From DASUPK01 sp963821705 (GTDB taxonomy: Bacteria > Actinomycetota > Thermoleophilia > Solirubrobacterales > 70-9): a stretch of 64,000 nt of DNA. The translations under genes and the position numbers were made by a program. Location of the stretch: contig CAWGEV010000007.1 of the NCBI GenBank assembly GCA_963821705.1, forward strand, positions 558,001 through 622,000, written 5' to 3'. Under the pieces are notes generated by a model. That model was not told the DNA's origin and did not search any database. It saw only the letters and a program-made list of their open reading frames with translations. Position 1 is the stretch's first letter; each line of letters begins with the position of its first letter. This document shows, piece after piece, positions 16,246 through 27,927 of this stretch.

Positions 16246-17619
16246 CTACGCGACGCGCTTCAAATCTGTCCGCTTGCCACCGGAGAGCGCCGCCTTCAGG
16301 GAGCTCACGGGATTGAGGCCGGTGATCGGCTGGTCGCCCGGGGGTGGGCCGAGGACGCGGTCGAGGCCGAACTTGCGTGCCTCCGCTACGCGGCGGTCCG
16401 CATGGGCCACGTAGCGGACCTCGCCGGTCAGGCCGATCTCGCCGAAGCAGGCCAGCGGCTTGCCGTCCCTCTCGAGCGCGCGGCCGGAGTGCGCCGAGGC
16501 GACCGCCATCGCGATCGCGAGGTCGGCGCCAGGCTCGTCGATGCGGACGCCGCCGGCGACGTTGACGAAGACATCGGCTGAGGAAAGGGAGGCACCCGCG
16601 TGGCGGGTGAGAACCGCCAGCACGAGGGCCAGGCGGTTGCGGTCGACGCCCGTGGCAGTCCGCCGAGGCGGCACGATCTCGGTCGGCGCCACCAGCGCCT
16701 GCACCTCGACCAGCAGGGGACGGGTCCCCTCCATCGCGCAGAGCACGACTGAGCCGGGCGCGGGGCGCGCCTCGCCGACGAAGCGGGCGGATGGGTCCTC
16801 GACCTCCACCAGGCCTCCCTGGCGCATCTCGAAGACACCGACCTCGCTGGTTGCGCCGAAGCGGTTCTTGAGCGCGCGCAGTGTCCTGAAGCTCCTCTCC
16901 CTCTCGCCCTCGAAGTGCAGCACGCAGTCGACCAGGTGCTCGAGCGCGCGCGGTCCGGCGAGCGACCCCTCCTTGGTCACGTGGCCGATCAGGATGAGCG
17001 TCACGTCGAGTCGCTTGGCCGTCTCGAGCAGCGCCGAGGTTGCCTCGCGGATGGCGCCGACGCTGCCGGGCGCGGCATCGGGCACGGCCAGGGTCTGCAC
17101 GGAGTCGATCACGCACGCCGCCGGCCGCTCCGCCTCGAGGGCCGCCAGGACCGACTCCAGCGAGGGCTCGGCGAGCATCGGAACAGACAGCGCGGCCTCG
17201 CCGAGACGCTCGGCCCGCCGACGGACCTGCGCGGCCGACTCCTCACCCGAGACGTAGAGGACGTCGTGCCCCGCGGCGGCGACGTTGGCGAGCGCCATCC
17301 CGGCGAGCGTGCTCTTCCCGATCCCCGGCGCGCCGCCGAGCAGGACGAGCGAGCCCGGGACCAGGCCGCCGCCGAGCACCCGGTCGAGCTCGGCGATTCC
17401 CGTCCCCAGGCGCTGGGAGCGCTCCGCCTTCACCTCCCTCAGCGGCACCGGCGTCGGCGCATTGGCTCGCCGGGCGCTGGAGCGGCCCCCCGAGCGCTTG
17501 GCCGCGGCGCTCACCTCCTCGAGCGTGTTCCAGGCGCCGCAGCCAGAGCACTGCCCCGTCCAGGTGAGCGCGGCGTGGCCGCAGTCCGAACACCGATATT
17601 GGGATCTCTTCCCGGCCAT
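16246..17619 (-). CDS. radA: DNA repair protein RadA (Sms)
   Basis: 457 residues. The zinc finger uses C10, C13, C24 and C27 (YRCSDCG and GQCSGCG). A RecA-like ATPase follows with Walker A GGAPGIGKST near residues 95-104, Walker B VIDSVQT, and the RadA-specific KNRFG motif in LKNRFGATSEVGVFEM. The C-terminal Lon-protease-like domain reads GVDRNRLALVLAVLTRHAG and DLAIAMAVASAHS. It is a DnaB-like helicase that aids branch migration in recombination. ATG at 17619. It lies upstream of disA as in Bacillus, where the two proteins interact. The 228-bp gap before disA holds a long palindrome. Confidence 0.96.
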   Translation of the reverse strand: MAGKRSQYRCSDCGHAALTWTGQCSGCGAWNTLEEVSAAAKRSGGRSSARRANAPTPVPLREVKAERSQRLGTGIAELDRVLGGGLVPGSLVLLGGAPGIGKSTLAGMALANVAAAGHDVLYVSGEESAAQVRRRAERLGEAALSVPMLAEPSLESVLAALEAERPAACVIDSVQTLAVPDAAPGSVGAIREATSALLETAKRLDVTLILIGHVTKEGSLAGPRALEHLVDCVLHFEGERERSFRTLRALKNRFGATSEVGVFEMRQGGLVEVEDPSARFVGEARPAPGSVVLCAMEGTRPLLVEVQALVAPTEIVPPRRTATGVDRNRLALVLAVLTRHAGASLSSADVFVNVAGGVRIDEPGADLAIAMAVASAHSGRALERDGKPLACFGEIGLTGEVRYVAHADRRVAEARKFGLDRVLGPPPGDQPITGLNPVSSLKAALSGGKRTDLKRVA

Positions 17620-17740
17620 TCGCCCAGGCTAGGGATGAGGGGGGACGCCTCCCGCGCCGTTTGACACGAATCTGCACCGCCCAAATGACGAGGAGAACTC
17701 CGCTTGCGGCTGTCAAGCCTCGACCGTGGAAAGCCGATGC

Positions 17741-18766
17741 ATGGGCATGGCTTTGATCGAAAGGCTCCGCTCGGCGTGGAGCCGTAGGGGATTGCCCCCC
17801 GACGTGCGTGCGCTGATGCTGATCACGCTTGCCGGTGCGGTCAGCAGCATCGTCGCCGCGCTCTTCCCCGCCAGCCTGTCCGCGCCCGTTGCCCTCTTCG
17901 TGGTGGCCGCGGCGATCGCATCCTGCTGTTCCCTCGTCCTCTGGCGCCTTGCGGCCCGGACTCCGCACTGGCTGCTCCATGCGGTTGTGGCCGGAGGGAC
18001 CCTGGTGATCTCGGTCCTCATCGCGCGAGCCGCCACCGGCGTCTCGACCGTCGTCACCGCGACCGACTACATCTGGATGGGCGTCTACGCCGCCTTCTTC
18101 TTCTCTCGCGCAACTACCCGCGCGCACCTTGCTCTGATCGCCGTCGCGTTCGGCGCGGCCCTGCTCGTCAACTCCCATGGCGTGCCGGCCGAGGCCTGGT
18201 TCCTGATGACCGCCTCGATCCTCGTGGCGTCCGAGACCATCGGGCACCAGAGCGCGCGGCTGCGTCACGAGGCAGCGACGGACTCCCTCACCGGCCTGCT
18301 CAACCGCAAGGGGCTGAATCTGGCTGCCAAGCGAGCCTTCTCGCTTGCAGACCGCACCGGGATCCCGCTCACGGTCGGCCTGATCGACCTCGATCACTTC
18401 AAGCAGGTCAACGACCGGGACGGCCACGCCACCGGTGACCGCCTGCTCGTCGAGATGGCCCGGACCTGGGACGAGGCGATCGAGCCGAGCGACATCTTCG
18501 CCCGCCTCGGCGGCGACGAGTTCCTCGTGCTGCTCGTCGGCTCGCGCGATGAGGAGGTCTCGCGCCTCTTCGAGCGACTGCGCTTCAGCTCACCGACGCC
18601 GTGGAGCGCCGGGGTGATCAGACGTGAGCCGGAGGAGGAGCTGAGCGCCTGCCTGGCCCGGGCCGACAACGCCCTCTACGAGGCGAAGCGCTCCCGCGTC
18701 ACGCAGCGGGGGGCGATGCTCCCTGAGCCGGCGCCTCGGCCGGAAGCGCAGCTCGAGACGAGCTAG
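17741..18766 (+). CDS. Membrane-bound GGDEF diguanylate cyclase
   Basis: 341 residues from ATG 17741 (GGAAAG ribosome binding site seven bases upstream; GTG 17726 is an alternative). Five or six hydrophobic spans occupy about residues 22-165 with no recognised sensor motif. The GGDEF domain (about 175-330) has DSLTGLLNRKG, DLDHFKQVND and an intact active-site loop GGDEF at 257-261, so it should make c-di-GMP from GTP. No RxxD inhibitory site is visible just before the loop, so product feedback may be absent. It is isolated on the plus strand between radA and a minus-strand membrane protein. No EAL phosphodiesterase is in the window. Confidence 0.92.
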   Translation: MGMALIERLRSAWSRRGLPPDVRALMLITLAGAVSSIVAALFPASLSAPVALFVVAAAIASCCSLVLWRLAARTPHWLLHAVVAGGTLVISVLIARAATGVSTVVTATDYIWMGVYAAFFFSRATTRAHLALIAVAFGAALLVNSHGVPAEAWFLMTASILVASETIGHQSARLRHEAATDSLTGLLNRKGLNLAAKRAFSLADRTGIPLTVGLIDLDHFKQVNDRDGHATGDRLLVEMARTWDEAIEPSDIFARLGGDEFLVLLVGSRDEEVSRLFERLRFSSPTPWSAGVIRREPEEELSACLARADNALYEAKRSRVTQRGAMLPEPAPRPEAQLETS

Positions 18767-18778
18767 ACCGCGGTCAGG

Positions 18779-19222
18779 TCATCCCGGGCTGTTCGGGAAC
18801 GGCGCGCCGGCGAAGAACGCGAACCAGATCAGGAAGGCGATCATCGAGACGATCGCCGTGGTGACGAAGAGCCGCTCGACCGGATCGGTCCGGCGCTCGC
18901 CCGGCTTGTACGGGGTGTCCCGCATGCTCCGGTTCCAGGGGTCGCGCCTTCCCCGCCCCGCCTGACCCATCTCGCGCCGCAGGATCCGCGCTCGGACCCA
19001 CGAGGCGATCAGCAGCAGGCCGTAATAGGAGACGAGGATCCCGGTGCCGATGAAGACCGCGACGGGTCCGTTGACCGCCCCGGTCTTCCCGTAGAGCTGG
19101 GACGCGACGAAGATCCAGAAGAGCGGCACACCGAAGCCGATCAGCAGGGCCCCCACCAGCGTGAACGCTGTCGAGCCCGTGCCGATCAGAACTTTCCTGA
19201 TCGTTGTCAGCACCCCAGTCAT
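18779..19222 (-). CDS. Uncharacterised membrane protein, three predicted spans
   Basis: 147 residues. Hydrophobic helices lie at about residues 13-40, 55-80 and 118-138. A basic loop of about 35 residues between the second and third contains RARILRREMGQAGRGRRDPW and the polar run DTPYKPGERRTDPVERL. I do not recognise a family. ATG at 19222. It is convergent with the GGDEF gene (12 bp between stops) and lies 33 bp downstream of an aldo/keto reductase gene's end on the same strand, so it could be in that transcript. Confidence 0.65.
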   Translation of the reverse strand: MTGVLTTIRKVLIGTGSTAFTLVGALLIGFGVPLFWIFVASQLYGKTGAVNGPVAVFIGTGILVSYYGLLLIASWVRARILRREMGQAGRGRRDPWNRSMRDTPYKPGERRTDPVERLFVTTAIVSMIAFLIWFAFFAGAPFPNSPG

Positions 19223-19255
19223 GGCAATCCCGACGCCTGAGCGCCTCGACTGAGG

Positions 19256-20404
19256 TTAACGGGCTGCCTCGGCCGTCAGATGGCGCAGGTCTCTTTCGGG
19301 ATCGATCCCCCACAGCGCGGCGACCGCGGCCAACTCGCCGCTGACCGGCCATCGGTCGGGGCGCTCCTCCCCGGAGTGGTCCGGGGTCGCTCCCTTGAGC
19401 GCCATGCAGCCGGCGTTGTCCCCGATCGCCCTGATCTCGTCGACGGCCTCGGCATTCAGCCGAGGCTCGGCCGGCAGCTCGGCGAGCTCCGAGCGCTTCT
19501 CCTCGATCGGCCGGGCGCCCGTCCCGATCTCCTGGATCAGGGTGGGCACCACGCACTCGACGGCCTCGTGGGCCAGGTTCCACTGGCAGGCGAGCTGCAT
19601 CGGGGTGAGCTCGGCGCCCTCGGCGAGCGGACGCAGCCGCTCGAGCTTCGCCCGGCCCTCCGTGATCCAGCCCTCGGGCCGGAACGAGCGATGGTCGCCC
19701 TCGGGGAGTTCGGTGTCCGGAGTGACGTCGTCCCAGAAGATTCCGCCGTAGTCGACGACGCGGGTGATCACCCGCACGCCGTTTCGCGCCGCGGCCTCGA
19801 GGCAGAGCTCCCCGGGCCAGGGCTCGAAGGGGTTGAGAATGATCATCGCCCAGTCGATCGACTCGCCGAAGCGCTCGAAGCAGCGAATGGCGTCGAGCGT
19901 GAAGCCGTTTGCGGGCCCGGGGGCGACCCCGATCGCTCCCGCAAGGCCAGACTCGCGCAGCGCAGCCATCGACTCCCAGACCTCCTCGGACTCGTACCCC
20001 GTGCGGTCGGGGTTGTGGAGCAGGAGCAGGTCGAAGCGATCCTGGCCGAGGCGCTCGAGGCTCCGCTCGGCGGCCATCCTCAGGTAGTCGCCGTACTCGC
20101 CCGGTGAGCGCAGAGAAGCGTCGGTGAACCGCGGAAAGCCACGCGGCCCGTCCCGCTCGCCCTCGTAGAAGTCGTGCCCCACCGCGCCGACCAGGCTGTA
20201 GTCCTCGCGGGCAACGCCCACCAGTGCCCGTCCGAGGAGCGAGTCCGCCTCGCCGGCGCCGTAGACGTCCGCGGTGAGGACCGTGTCGATCCCGTCGCCG
20301 GGTCGCACGAGCGCCTCCAGCCTCTGCGGCTCGATGGCCTCGCCGAAGCGGAGAGACCGGCCACCGCTCCAGGTGCCGACCGCCTGTCTGCCGGGCTCAC
20401 GCAT
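19256..20404 (-). CDS. Aldo/keto reductase family oxidoreductase
   Basis: 382 residues with a TIM-barrel AKR layout: DTVLTADVYGAGEADSLLGRAL (the catalytic Asp/Tyr region near residue 45), FDLLLLHNPD (the active-site His strand), then DWAMIILNPFEPW and the late cofactor-binding part IGDNAGCM. It should reduce a carbonyl with NADPH, or act as an AKR-type dehydrogenase; the substrate cannot be read. It is longer than typical 320-residue AKRs because of a tail of about 35 residues. ATG at 20404, 61 bp from the clpC stop on the same strand. Confidence 0.85.
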   Translation of the reverse strand: MREPGRQAVGTWSGGRSLRFGEAIEPQRLEALVRPGDGIDTVLTADVYGAGEADSLLGRALVGVAREDYSLVGAVGHDFYEGERDGPRGFPRFTDASLRSPGEYGDYLRMAAERSLERLGQDRFDLLLLHNPDRTGYESEEVWESMAALRESGLAGAIGVAPGPANGFTLDAIRCFERFGESIDWAMIILNPFEPWPGELCLEAAARNGVRVITRVVDYGGIFWDDVTPDTELPEGDHRSFRPEGWITEGRAKLERLRPLAEGAELTPMQLACQWNLAHEAVECVVPTLIQEIGTGARPIEEKRSELAELPAEPRLNAEAVDEIRAIGDNAGCMALKGATPDHSGEERPDRWPVSGELAAVAALWGIDPERDLRHLTAEAAR

Positions 20405-20465
20405 CGCCCGGGGAAAGCTAGCGCGGAGCAGCAGCCGGCCCCTCGGTGGCCGCTACTGAGCTACG

Positions 20466-23042
<2,577 letters not shown>

Positions 23043-23391
23043 TTCAGTCTCTCTGGTCTATCAAGCAGTTCGGTTGGTCTTACGTTGCGGTCGGCGAGTT
23101 GGTTCTCCGTTAAGAGGGACCTCTGGGTCGGGGTCAGGGATGCAGACTTCACCGGGGGCCCAATCCGTATCGGCTCCTGGCTGCCGAGTACTTGATGTGA
23201 CCTCCGGTTCTGTCGGGGACGGCGAAGCCAAAGTATAGCCAGGGGGGTTACCCGGCCACGCACGTTCCACGCCTGCAATCGGAACTCCCTGCAAGGTGCG
23301 GAAAGCACGGCACAGATCAGCTCCTCCGGAAGCCCAACTCGGCTGCAACCGTGATCCCAGTCGGATCGGTACCTTGCCGCGCGTGGGAGCA
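23043..23391. other. 349-bp divergent intergenic region upstream of clpC
   Basis: This gap separates clpC (minus) from a small membrane-protein gene (plus). A TATACT box on the minus strand (23232-23237) could be a -10 element for clpC, implying a leader of about 180 bases, but no good -35 lies 16-18 bp upstream. I found no clear ClgR- or CtsR-type palindrome by eye and no open reading frame with coding character. Confidence 0.35.
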
Positions 23392-23820
23392 ATGGACCGG
23401 TTGCGCGCGGCGAACGGCAATGACGGGATCCTCGGTCGCGTCCGCACCGACACCAGGCTGCTGATCGCGGTCGTCGCCGCGGCGATCCTGGTGCTCGCCT
23501 GGATCGGCTGGGCGATCTACGTGGCCAGCTCCAACGGCGGGCGGGCGGGGCTCGGCGTCGTGATCGCCTGGCCCGCGATGCTCGTCGCCCTCTCGCTGAT
23601 CTCCCTGCCATTCATCGGCGCCTATCTGCTGATCCGCCGGCTCTCAGAGGACGGCGGGGAGGCCGCACCGGCCCAGGAGGAAGAGGAGGAGGCGTCCGAG
23701 GACGAGCCGGAGGAGGAAGAGGACTCCGAGGACGAAGCATCCGACGAGGAGGAGTCCGGGGCAGAGGAGTCCGAGTCCGACGAAGAGGAGTCCGAGACGG
23801 AGGCCTCCTCGAAGAACTAG
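23392..23820 (+). CDS. Small membrane protein with long acidic tail
   Basis: 142 residues from ATG 23392 (GGGAGC just upstream). Two hydrophobic helices at about 22-43 and 58-80 are followed by about 60 residues that are almost only Glu, Asp and Ser in runs, ending in SSKN. No catalytic motif is present. Such low-complexity acidic tails are usually disordered and can bind basic proteins or cations. It is divergent from clpC and its stop overlaps the end of lysS by 4 bp. Function unknown. Confidence 0.65.
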   Translation: MDRLRAANGNDGILGRVRTDTRLLIAVVAAAILVLAWIGWAIYVASSNGGRAGLGVVIAWPAMLVALSLISLPFIGAYLLIRRLSEDGGEAAPAQEEEEEASEDEPEEEEDSEDEASDEEESGAEESESDEEESETEASSKN

Positions 23821-25286
23821 TTCCGCATCGCGGGGAAGAGGACGACCTCGCGCAGTGTCTTCGCCCCGGTCAGGATCATCACCAGCCGGTCGATGCCGAG
23901 CCCGACGCCACCGGTCGGCGGCATCCCCTGCTCGAGCGACTCGACGAAGGTCTCGTCATACGGCTGCGTCTCCTCGTCGCCCCGCGCAGTCTCCTCGGCC
24001 TGAGCCTCGAAGCGGCGGCGCTGCTCGTCGGGATCGTTGAGCTCCGTGAAGGAGTTGGAGATCTCGATGCCGCCGACGAAGGCCTCCCAGCGCTCGACGA
24101 GGCCCTCCTCGCTCCGGTGTCGCTTGGCGAAGGGCGAGAGCTCGACGGGATAGTCGACGACGAAGGTCGGCTGGATCAGGGTCGGCTCGACCTCCTTGGA
24201 GAGCAGGCCGTCCACCAGCTTGCCCCAGCCCTCCTCCGGGTCGGGCTTCGTGCCCATCGCCTCCGCGAGCTGCTCTCGAGAGGGATGCTCGAGCACGTCG
24301 ATCCCGGTCTTCTCCCTGATCGCGTCACGGAGGGTGACCCGGCGCCACGGCGGTGAGAGGTCGATTGTCTCCCCTTCCCTCTCGATCGTGGTGGTGCCGA
24401 GGACGGCTTTGGCGACCGCGGCGACCAGGTTCTCGAGCTCGACCGCGGTGTCGTTGTAGTCCGCGTACGCCTCGTACCACTCGAGCATCGTGAACTCCGG
24501 GTTGTGCTTGTGGGAGATGCCCTCGTTGCGGAAGTCCTTGCCGAGCTCGTAGACCTTCTCGATGCCGCCGACGATCAGGCGCTTGAGGTAGAGCTCGGTG
24601 GCGATCCGGAGGTACAGGTCGCGATCGAGAGCGTTGTGGTGAGTCGTGAACGGCCTGGCGAGCGCGCCTCCGTACAGCGGCTGCAGCACGGGCGTCTCCA
24701 CCTCGACGAAGCCTCGGTCGTCGAACCAGCGCCGCACCTCCGCGATCGTCCGCGCCCGCTTGAGGAAGAGGTCTCGGCTCTCCTCGTTCGCCATCAGGTC
24801 CAGCTCCCGCCGGCGGTAGCGCGTCTCGACGTCCTCCAGGCCGTGAAACTTCTCGGGCGGCGGCCGCAGGCTCTTCGAGAGGAGCTCCCAGGCATCGGCT
24901 CGGATCGTCAGCTCGCCCCGCTTCGAGGCGAAGACGACGCCCTCGATCCCCACGATGTCGCCGATGTCGAGCGAGAGGAGCCCCTCGTAGGCGTCGTCGC
25001 CGAGCTCGTCGACCCGGGCCTGCACCTGGATCTGCCCGGTCCCGTCCTTCAGGTCGAGGAAGGCGGCCTTGCCATGCCCGCGCCGGGCCGTGAGGCGGCC
25101 GGCGATCCGGTACCGGTCGGTCGTCTCCTCGCCGGGCTCGAGGCCCCCGTGGGACTCCCGGGCAGCGGCGATCTCGGTGCGGTCCGGGAACCCGTGCGGG
25201 AACGGATCGATCCCCGCCTCGCGGAGACGCTCCAGCTTCGCCCGCCGGTCGGCGATTAGGTCGGACGACTTTGGATCCTCAGACAT
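23817..25286 (-). CDS. lysS: Lysyl-tRNA synthetase, class II
   Basis: 489 residues. The N-terminal OB-fold anticodon domain (about 60-165) has GRLTARRGHGKAAFLDLKDGTGQIQV. The class II core follows: motif 1 near RRWFDDRGFVEVETPVLQP, motif 2 FRNEGISHKHNPEFTMLEWYEAY, and motif 3 GGVGLGIDRLVMILT. It charges tRNA-Lys. ATG at 25286. It is preceded by greA on the same strand with a 116-bp hairpin-rich gap and followed by the clpC region, which fits the conserved dus-(greA)-lysS-clpC order. Confidence 0.97.
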   Translation of the reverse strand: MSEDPKSSDLIADRRAKLERLREAGIDPFPHGFPDRTEIAAARESHGGLEPGEETTDRYRIAGRLTARRGHGKAAFLDLKDGTGQIQVQARVDELGDDAYEGLLSLDIGDIVGIEGVVFASKRGELTIRADAWELLSKSLRPPPEKFHGLEDVETRYRRRELDLMANEESRDLFLKRARTIAEVRRWFDDRGFVEVETPVLQPLYGGALARPFTTHHNALDRDLYLRIATELYLKRLIVGGIEKVYELGKDFRNEGISHKHNPEFTMLEWYEAYADYNDTAVELENLVAAVAKAVLGTTTIEREGETIDLSPPWRRVTLRDAIREKTGIDVLEHPSREQLAEAMGTKPDPEEGWGKLVDGLLSKEVEPTLIQPTFVVDYPVELSPFAKRHRSEEGLVERWEAFVGGIEISNSFTELNDPDEQRRRFEAQAEETARGDEETQPYDETFVESLEQGMPPTGGVGLGIDRLVMILTGAKTLREVVLFPAMRN

Positions 25287-25325
25287 CGCCCTCAGCCTAT
25301 TCGCGGCACGGCTTCGCCATCAGTC

Positions 25326-25403
25326 GGGGCTGCAGGCTGCCGCCCCACACAAGTCGCTTCGGGCTTCGCCCTCCGCTCCAAGGTGGAGCGGCCTGGCAGC
25401 CCC
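25326..25403 (-). terminator. Hairpin cluster after greA (terminator or attenuator before lysS)
   Basis: GGGGCTGC at 25326-25333 pairs with GCAGCCCC at 25396-25403, extended inward by AGGC/GCCT. The loop holds two more hairpins: GGGC/GCCC (25361-25371) and GCTCC/GGAGC (25375-25379 with 25385-25389). The outer arm touches the greA stop codon. There is no U-run, so full intrinsic termination is uncertain; partial read-through into lysS is plausible. Confidence 0.5.
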
Positions 25404-25883
25404 TATGCCGTCTCGATCTTGGTCACCTTGAGCTTCTTCTTGGGGCCGCGCGGCGTCTCCACCGTCACGACCTCGTTCTTCTTGCTCCCGATCAGCGCCT
25501 TGCCGATCGGCGACTCGTTCGAGAGCTTGTGCTCGGTCGGGTCAGCCTCGGCGGAGCCGACGATCTGGAACTTCTGGGACTTGCCGGACTTCTGGTCCTT
25601 GACGTGGACGACCGCGCCGACGCCGACGGTCTCGGTGTCGAGGTGCTTGTTGTCGATGACGGCGGCCCTGCGCAGCCGGTCCTGAAGCGAAGCGATGCGC
25701 TGCTCGAGCATCGCCTGCTCGTTCTTGGCGTCGTCGTACTCGGAGTTTTCGGCGATGTCGCCGAACTCGCGCGCCTGCTTGATGCGCTCGGCAACCTCGC
25801 GGCGCTTGGCGTTCGTCCAGGTACTCGATCTCCTCCTTGAGCTTCTCGAGCCCCTCCGGGGTGATCAGGGTCTCGCGCGCCAA
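25403..25883 (-). CDS. greA: Transcription elongation factor GreA (single frameshift)
   Basis: 159 residues once one surplus base near 25808 is removed, the normal GreA length. The N-terminal coiled coil reads ETLITPEGLEKLKEEIEYLDER and then, in the next frame, KRREVAERIKQAREFGDIAENSEYDDAKNEQA. The C-terminal FKBP-like domain ends SPIGKALIGSKKNEVVTV. The acidic coiled-coil tip residues are present. GreA enters the RNA polymerase secondary channel and stimulates cleavage of backtracked transcripts. Start: TTG at 25883, close behind GAGGAGAG. Intact motifs on both sides of the break favour a sequence error. Confidence 0.9.
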
Positions 25884-26038
25884 CTCTCCTCGATTCCTTG
25901 CGTCGTGGGTTCGGACGCCGTACAAAAGCGCCTGCTATACGGCGAAAAATGAGCCCGCACCGACGTGATCGGGATCACGAGGGTCCGGGCGAAGCGCGAC
26001 AGTATAGCGCCGGTCTTTCAGGTGGTCGAGGCCCTCGG

Positions 26039-26924
26039 TCAGGCGGCAAGGGCGCCTTCGCAGGACCCCCGTGACCCGGGCCGGATCCTCGATCTGCGGG
26101 TAGTGACCCGAGGTCGCGCGAAGCGCGGTCACCGGGGCCGCGGGCCGCAGCGCGCAACACGGCGTCCAGCACGGCCTCGGTGGCGACCGGATCGAGCATC
26201 CCCCAGGCGCAGCTGCAGCGGCCGCTCCCAGTCGCGGATGGCACCGTGCCAGCGATCGGCGTGCTTGAAGCGCTCGTCCATGTAGGCGATCGTCTTGTGG
26301 TCGAGGGTCCGGCCCCCGCCGGCGCTGATCAGGGCCCACTGGTCGGCCGCCTCCTCGTCGGTGAGCGGGTGCTCCGGCGAGAAGATCGACGCGAACTGCT
26401 GGCGGAAGAAGCGCTCGGTGGAGAGGCGGGAGAACACCGGCCCGACCGGGCTCCGCAGCATCCGCTGCCCGAGAGTCGGGCTGGCGGCGCTCCTGGATCA
26501 TTGACCCGTTGAGGAGCAGAGCCCCGGTGACGTTCGATGCTCCAGCTCGCCGTCCAGGTCGCGGGCGATCAGCTCCGTGGCGACCGACGTCCCCATGTCG
26601 TGCGCGAGGAGGAAGACCTGCCTTGGCCATCCCCGTGGCGGCGCGACCAGCTCCTCGATCAGGTCGGCCTGCCAATGCAGCGTGTAGCGGTGGTCGCGGG
26701 GCTTCTCCGAGAGCCCGAAGCCGAGGAAGTCCGGCGCGAGCACCGCGCGGTCGGTCTCCCCCTCGAGCAGGAGCCGCCAGTCGTATGAGCTGGAGGGGAA
26801 GCCATGCAGCAGGAGCAGCAGCGGCCCCGACCCGCTGCGGCGGAAGACGTGGATCCTGCGCTCCGCGGAACTCCTCGTCGCCGCCCCGATCCCGCCAGGC
26901 GGACACACGCGCGGTCAGCGCCAT
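26039..26924 (-). CDS. Alpha/beta hydrolase, epoxide-hydrolase-like (multiple frameshifts)
   Basis: About 292 residues when seven surplus bases are removed. Segments in three frames join in order: RIHVFRRSGSGPLLLLLHGFPSSSYDW; the nucleophile elbow LAHDMGTSVATE (Asp nucleophile); NVTGALLLNGSMIQE; the cap-domain region LGQRMLRSPVGPVFSRL; DEEAADQWALISAGGG; the acid in WGMLDPVATEAV; and the His in TSGHYPQIED. The Asp-Asp-His triad fits epoxide hydrolase or haloalkane dehalogenase relatives. Breaks map near 26864, 26539, 26535, 26487, 26209, 26151 and 26060. The summed corrected length is an exact multiple of three and no motif is lost. The gene lies directly after dus on the same strand. Confidence 0.75.
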
Positions 26925-26929
26925 GGAGC

Positions 26930-27923
26930 TCAGGCGGCCACCGTCGCCGGCTCCGAGAATCCGGCGACCAGTGGCACGCGCTTCCTCCAGGTCGTCGCAT
27001 CCCTGCAGCCGGCCCGCGGTCTCCCTGTCCGCCCCGAGCCGCTCCAGATACCAGGGATAGAACTTGCGCAGGTACCGCGCGGCTCGCTCGGGCCCCAGGT
27101 GCTCCTCGGCGCGATCGATCACCCAGAGCAGCTCGGCGACCACCTCATCGCGCTCCGGGCGGCCCGCCGCGGCGCCGGTGAGCTCCTCGAAGATCCAGGG
27201 GTTGCCCGAGCGCGCCACGGGCGATCATCACCGCGTCGGCGCCGGACGCCTCGTAGGCGACGCGGGCGGACTCGGCATCGTCGAGGCCGCCGGAGATGAT
27301 CACCGGGACGTCGATGCGGTCGACCAGCTCGCGCGCGAGCTCGTAGTCGGGCTGGCCCTTGTGCTGCGTGGCGGCTGACCGCGGGTGGAAGGCGATCGCG
27401 GCCACTCCGGCGTCCTCGGCGAGGCGAAGCGTCAGGTCGAAGCCCTGAGCGGTCACCGGGCCGAAGTCCCGACCGAAGCTTCACGGTCACCGGCACGTCC
27501 ACCGCCCTCCCTCGCGCAGCGGCGAGCCGGACCGCGAGGTCGTGGTCCCCGAGCAGCGCGGCGCCCGACCCCGGTCTTGCAGACCTTCTTCACCGGACAG
27601 CCCATGTTGATGTCGATCAGGTCGGCGCCGGCGCCGGCCACGATCTCGGCGGCCGAGCGCATCACGTCCGGGTCCTGGCCGAAGAGCTGGATCGAGACCG
27701 GATGCTCGTCGGGATGGATCCGAAGCAGCTCGCGCAGGGTGCGCTCGTTCCGGTAGTGCAGACCGAAGCTCGACACCATCTCGGAGACCGCGAGGCCGGC
27801 GCCGTGGCGACGCGCCTGCAGGCGCACGAACCAGTTGCCGATCCCGGCCAGCGGAGCGAGCAGCACGCGGTTGGCGATCTCGACGTCGCCGATGCGGAAC
27901 GGCGCTGTGAGGGGCGGCTGCAT
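26930..27923 (-). CDS. dus: tRNA-dihydrouridine synthase (multiple frameshifts)
   Basis: About 329 residues after removing four surplus bases (near 27563, 27442, 27204 and 26978). The FMN-binding TIM barrel reads ANRVLLAPLAGIGNWFVR, DINMGCPVKKVCKTG with the catalytic Cys, VTVKLRSGLRPGD, AIAFHPRSAATQHKG, VPVIISGGLDDAESA, VMIARGALGNPWIFEEL and a helical tRNA-binding C terminus. It reduces uridines in tRNA. The family order is unbroken across frames and the corrected length is an exact codon number, so an intact gene is likely. It lies between coaX and greA/lysS, as yacF/dusB does in Bacillus. Confidence 0.88.
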
Positions 27924-27927
27924 CTAC

